Shown: positions 4,899 through 7,088 of the stretch, one piece after another
Layout of the letters: each line of letters opens with the position of its first letter
Position numbering within the stretch: position 1 is the first letter of the stretch
Assembly: GCA_026982515.1 (NCBI GenBank)
Contig: JALSGY010000004.1
Location: 1 to 7,088, forward strand
Length of the DNA: 7,088 bases
DNA from: Paracoccaceae bacterium
GTDB lineage: Bacteria; Pseudomonadota; Alphaproteobacteria; Rhodobacterales; Rhodobacteraceae
Direction of reading: 5' to 3'
Notes under the pieces: model-generated
The model's input: the letters and a program-made list of their open reading frames with translations, nothing else
Told to the model about the DNA's origin: nothing
Database searches by the model: none
Translations under genes and position numbers: made by a program

Positions 4899-7088
4899 TC
4901 GGCGGCCTCCAGGGTCAGATCGGCAAGCGGCGCCCATTTGCACTGCTCGCGTTCGCGTCGGGCCAGCTCGGCCCAGGGGTCCTTGCGATAGACCGACTGG
5001 GAAATTTCGAAACGCGCCACCAGGGCGGCGCGTTCGGCCCTGTCCTCGACCACGCGCTCGCGCACCCAGTCCATGCCGATGCGCGCCACCCACTTGTAGG
5101 GGCGCTCCAGGTAACGGGCGTTCTCGCGATAGAGCTGGATGAAGGCGACGGACAGCTCGATCACCTCCTCCTCGGTGGCGGCTCTGGCCAGCGGCTCGGT
5201 TTCCTTCACCTCCATGCCCGCCGCCCCGGCCACGGAGACCTCGTAGCCGGAGTCGACGCAGACCACGCCCAGATCTTTGCAGGTGGCCTCGGCGCAGTTG
5301 CGCGGACAGCCCGAGACCGCCAGCTTCACCTTGTGCGGGGTCCAGCTGCCCCAGAGGATCTTTTCCAGCTTGATGCCCAGCCCGGTGCTGTCCTGGGTGC
5401 CGAAGCGGCAGTGATCCGACCCCACACAGGTTTTCACCGTGCGCAGCCCCTTGGAATAGGCGTGCCCCGAAACCAGCCCGGCGGCATTCAGATCGGCCCA
5501 GATGGCGGGCAGGTCTTCCTTCTTCACGCCCAGCAGGTCGATGCGCTGACCGCCGGTGATGTGCACCGTTGGCACGTTGTACTTTTCCGCCGCGTCGGCG
5601 ATGGCGCGCAGCTGCTCGGGGGTGGTGATGCCGCCCCACATGCGCGGCACCACGGAATAGGTGCCGTCCTTCTGGATGTTGGCATGAACCCGTTCGTTGA
5701 CGAAGCGGCTTTGCGCGTCATCGGCGTATTCAAGCGGCCATTCGCAGATCAGGTAGTAGTTGAGCGCCGGGCGGCAGACGTGGCAGCCGCAGGAGGTTTT
5801 CCAGCCCGCCTCCTGCATCACCGCCGGGATGGTCTTCAGCCCCCGCGCCCTGATCAGGCGGCGGATGTCGTCGTGGGTGAGGTCGGTGCAGCCGCAGATG
5901 GCAGCCTCGGCGGGGGGCTGGAACTCCTCGCCCAGGGTGGCAGCCAGCAGCTGTTCCACCAGCCCGGAGCAGTTGCCGCATGAGGCCGAGGCCTTGGTAA
6001 CGGCGCGCACCGCGGCCAGGTCCTGCGCGCCCTCGGCGATGGCCCGGGTGATGGTGCCCTTGCACACGCCGTTGCAGCCGCAGATCTCGGCGCTGTCGGG
6101 CATGGCGGCGACGGCGGCCAGGGGATCGGCCCGGCCCTCGCCCTGCCAGGCGGGGCCGAAGATCAGGGTTTCGCGGATCTCGGAGATGTCCTCGCCCTGC
6201 ACCAGCTTGTCGAAGAACCAGCCGGCATCGGCGGTTTCCCCATACATCACGATGCCGACGATCCGGTCATCCTTCAGGACCAGCCGTTTGTAGAGCCCGC
6301 GCGCGGGGTCGCGGAAGACGATATCCTCCAGCCCCTCGTCCTGGCCGAATTCGCCGGCCGAGAACAGATCGACCCCGGTGACCTTCAGCCGGGTGGCGAC
6401 CGAGGGCGGCACGAAACGGGCCTCTTCCCCGGTCAGGGTGCGCGCCAGTACCCTGGCCATGTCGTAAAGCGGCGCGACCAGGCCATAGACGGCCTCGTCA
6501 TGTTCCACGCATTCGCCGAGGGCGAAGATCTGCGGGTCGGAGGTGCGCATGGCGTCGTCCACCACGATGCCGCGCTCCACATGCAGGCCCGCGTCGATGG
6601 CCAGGCGGACCTCGGGGCGGATACCGGCGGCCATGACCACCAGGTCGGCCTCGTGCACCGAGCCGTCCTCGAGCAGCACCGCATCCACCTTGTCATGGCC
6701 GAGGATCGCCTTGGTGTGGGCCTTGCACACCACCTCGATGCCGCGCGATTCCAGCTCCTTCTGCAGCAGGTAGCCGGCGGCCTCGTCCAGCTGGCGCTCC
6801 ATCAGGTGGCCCATCAGGTGCAGCACCGTCACCTTCATGCCGCGGGCATGGAGCGCGGCGGCGGCCTCGAGCCCCAGAAGCCCGCCGCCGATGATCACGG
6901 CCCTGGCGCCGGGCCGGGCGGCGGCGACCATCGTCTCGACATCGTCGAGATCGCGAAACCCCACCACACCGGGCAGGTCCTTTCCGGGAACCGGGATGAA
7001 GAACGAGGCCGAGCCGGTGGCGATCACCAGCCTGTCGTATTCGGTGGCGCCGCCGGCGCTGATCACCCGTCGGGTCCTGCGGTCGATC
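4895..7088 (-). CDS. nirB: NAD(P)H-nitrite reductase large subunit, 5' end beyond the window
   Basis: Cytoplasmic siroheme enzyme reducing nitrite to ammonium with electrons from NAD(P)H. About 730 codons are present and the frame stays open to the window edge, so roughly 80-100 N-terminal residues, including the first FAD-binding Gly motif, are missing. A GTG at 7064-7066 lies inside the domain and is not the start. Numbering from it: an FAD-domain strand ending in ATGS (16-19); an NAD(P)H-binding GGGLLGLEAA (60-69); a first BFD-like [2Fe-2S] domain with Cys329, Cys331, Cys363 and Cys366; and a second with Cys391, Cys393, Cys428 and Cys431. A nitrite/sulfite reductase half-domain follows (about 455-530). 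The siroheme/[4Fe-4S] motif is Cys547-x5-Cys553 and Cys587-x3-Cys591 (SGCPRNC). The C-terminal extension after about 625 is usual for NirB. The stop overlaps the nirD ATG. The gene is called nasB in Paracoccus, and here it likely feeds electrons to nitrate reductase as well. Confidence 0.95.
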   Translation of the reverse strand, partial: IDRRTRRVISAGGATEYDRLVIATGSASFFIPVPGKDLPGVVGFRDLDDVETMVAAARPGARAVIIGGGLLGLEAAAALHARGMKVTVLHLMGHLMERQLDEAAGYLLQKELESRGIEVVCKAHTKAILGHDKVDAVLLEDGSVHEADLVVMAAGIRPEVRLAIDAGLHVERGIVVDDAMRTSDPQIFALGECVEHDEAVYGLVAPLYDMARVLARTLTGEEARFVPPSVATRLKVTGVDLFSAGEFGQDEGLEDIVFRDPARGLYKRLVLKDDRIVGIVMYGETADAGWFFDKLVQGEDISEIRETLIFGPAWQGEGRADPLAAVAAMPDSAEICGCNGVCKGTITRAIAEGAQDLAAVRAVTKASASCGNCSGLVEQLLAATLGEEFQPPAEAAICGCTDLTHDDIRRLIRARGLKTIPAVMQEAGWKTSCGCHVCRPALNYYLICEWPLEYADDAQSRFVNERVHANIQKDGTYSVVPRMWGGITTPEQLRAIADAAEKYNVPTVHITGGQRIDLLGVKKEDLPAIWADLNAAGLVSGHAYSKGLRTVKTCVGSDHCRFGTQDSTGLGIKLEKILWGSWTPHKVKLAVSGCPRNCAEATCKDLGVVCVDSGYEVSVAGAAGMEVKETEPLARAATEEEVIELSVAFIQLYRENARYLERPYKWVARIGMDWVRERVVEDRAERAALVARFEISQSVYRKDPWAELARREREQCKWAPLADLTLEAAE
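4906..4910 (-). promoter_or_regulatory. ribosome binding site of nirD
   Basis: GGAGG on the - strand, seven bases before the nirD ATG and inside the last codons of nirB. It fixes the nirD start at 4898 and contrasts with nasA, which has no such site. Confidence 0.7.

Noticed and set aside
3508..5142. 544-residue open frame on the + strand, opposite nasA, nirD and the end of nirB
   Set aside because: Same low-complexity shadow pattern; it crosses three well-supported genes and has no recognisable motif.
4563..5639. 358-residue - strand open frame containing nirD
   Set aside because: Only the last 111 residues, from the ATG at 4898, match NirD. The upstream part is an out-of-frame reading of nirB.
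4895..7066. nirB starting at the GTG at 7064-7066
   Set aside because: The frame stays open to the window edge, and this codon falls in the middle of the FAD-binding domain, so the true start lies outside the window.
646..7088. A previously undescribed system
   Set aside because: All operon genes are recognisable members of assimilatory nitrate/nitrite reduction; I see no extra gene, repeat array or RNA structure hidden in or between them.

Overview
The window is GC-rich, densely packed bacterial DNA. The proteins look alphaproteobacterial, most likely Rhodobacteraceae (a Paracoccus/Rhodobacter-like organism). Two things point that way: the assimilatory nitrate cluster resembles the nas genes known from Paracoccus, and the small secreted protein at the left resembles CsgH, the curli chaperone of Alphaproteobacteria. 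This placement is inferred from protein style, not from a database search.

Layout. At the left edge, on the + strand, a signal-peptide-bearing CsgH-like protein is encoded at about 45-458. The last codons of a possible upstream gene may end at 25-27. A short gap (459-645) separates this gene from a convergent operon that fills the rest of the window on the - strand. In transcription order (right to left) the operon reads: nirB, the NAD(P)H-nitrite reductase large subunit, whose 5' end lies beyond the window; nirD, the Rieske-type small subunit; nasA (named nasC in Paracoccus), the molybdopterin nitrate reductase with a C-terminal [2Fe-2S] domain; and narK, an MFS nitrate/nitrite transporter. 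nirB/nirD and nirD/nasA overlap by four bases (ATGA), and narK follows nasA after 27 bases.

Together the four operon genes form a compact nitrate assimilation pathway. NarK imports nitrate, the cytoplasmic NasA reduces it to nitrite, and NirBD reduces nitrite to ammonium. The only flavin/pyridine-nucleotide module visible is in NirB, so NirB (with NirD) is the likely entry point for electrons to both reductases, as proposed for the Paracoccus Nas system. The promoter and any NasS/NasT-type or NtrC control must lie outside the window.

I found no mobile element, RNA gene, CRISPR array or clear sign of an undescribed system. The points worth a second look are the shared electron-transfer design, the apparent dependence of nasA translation on coupling, and the neighbouring curli-type gene.
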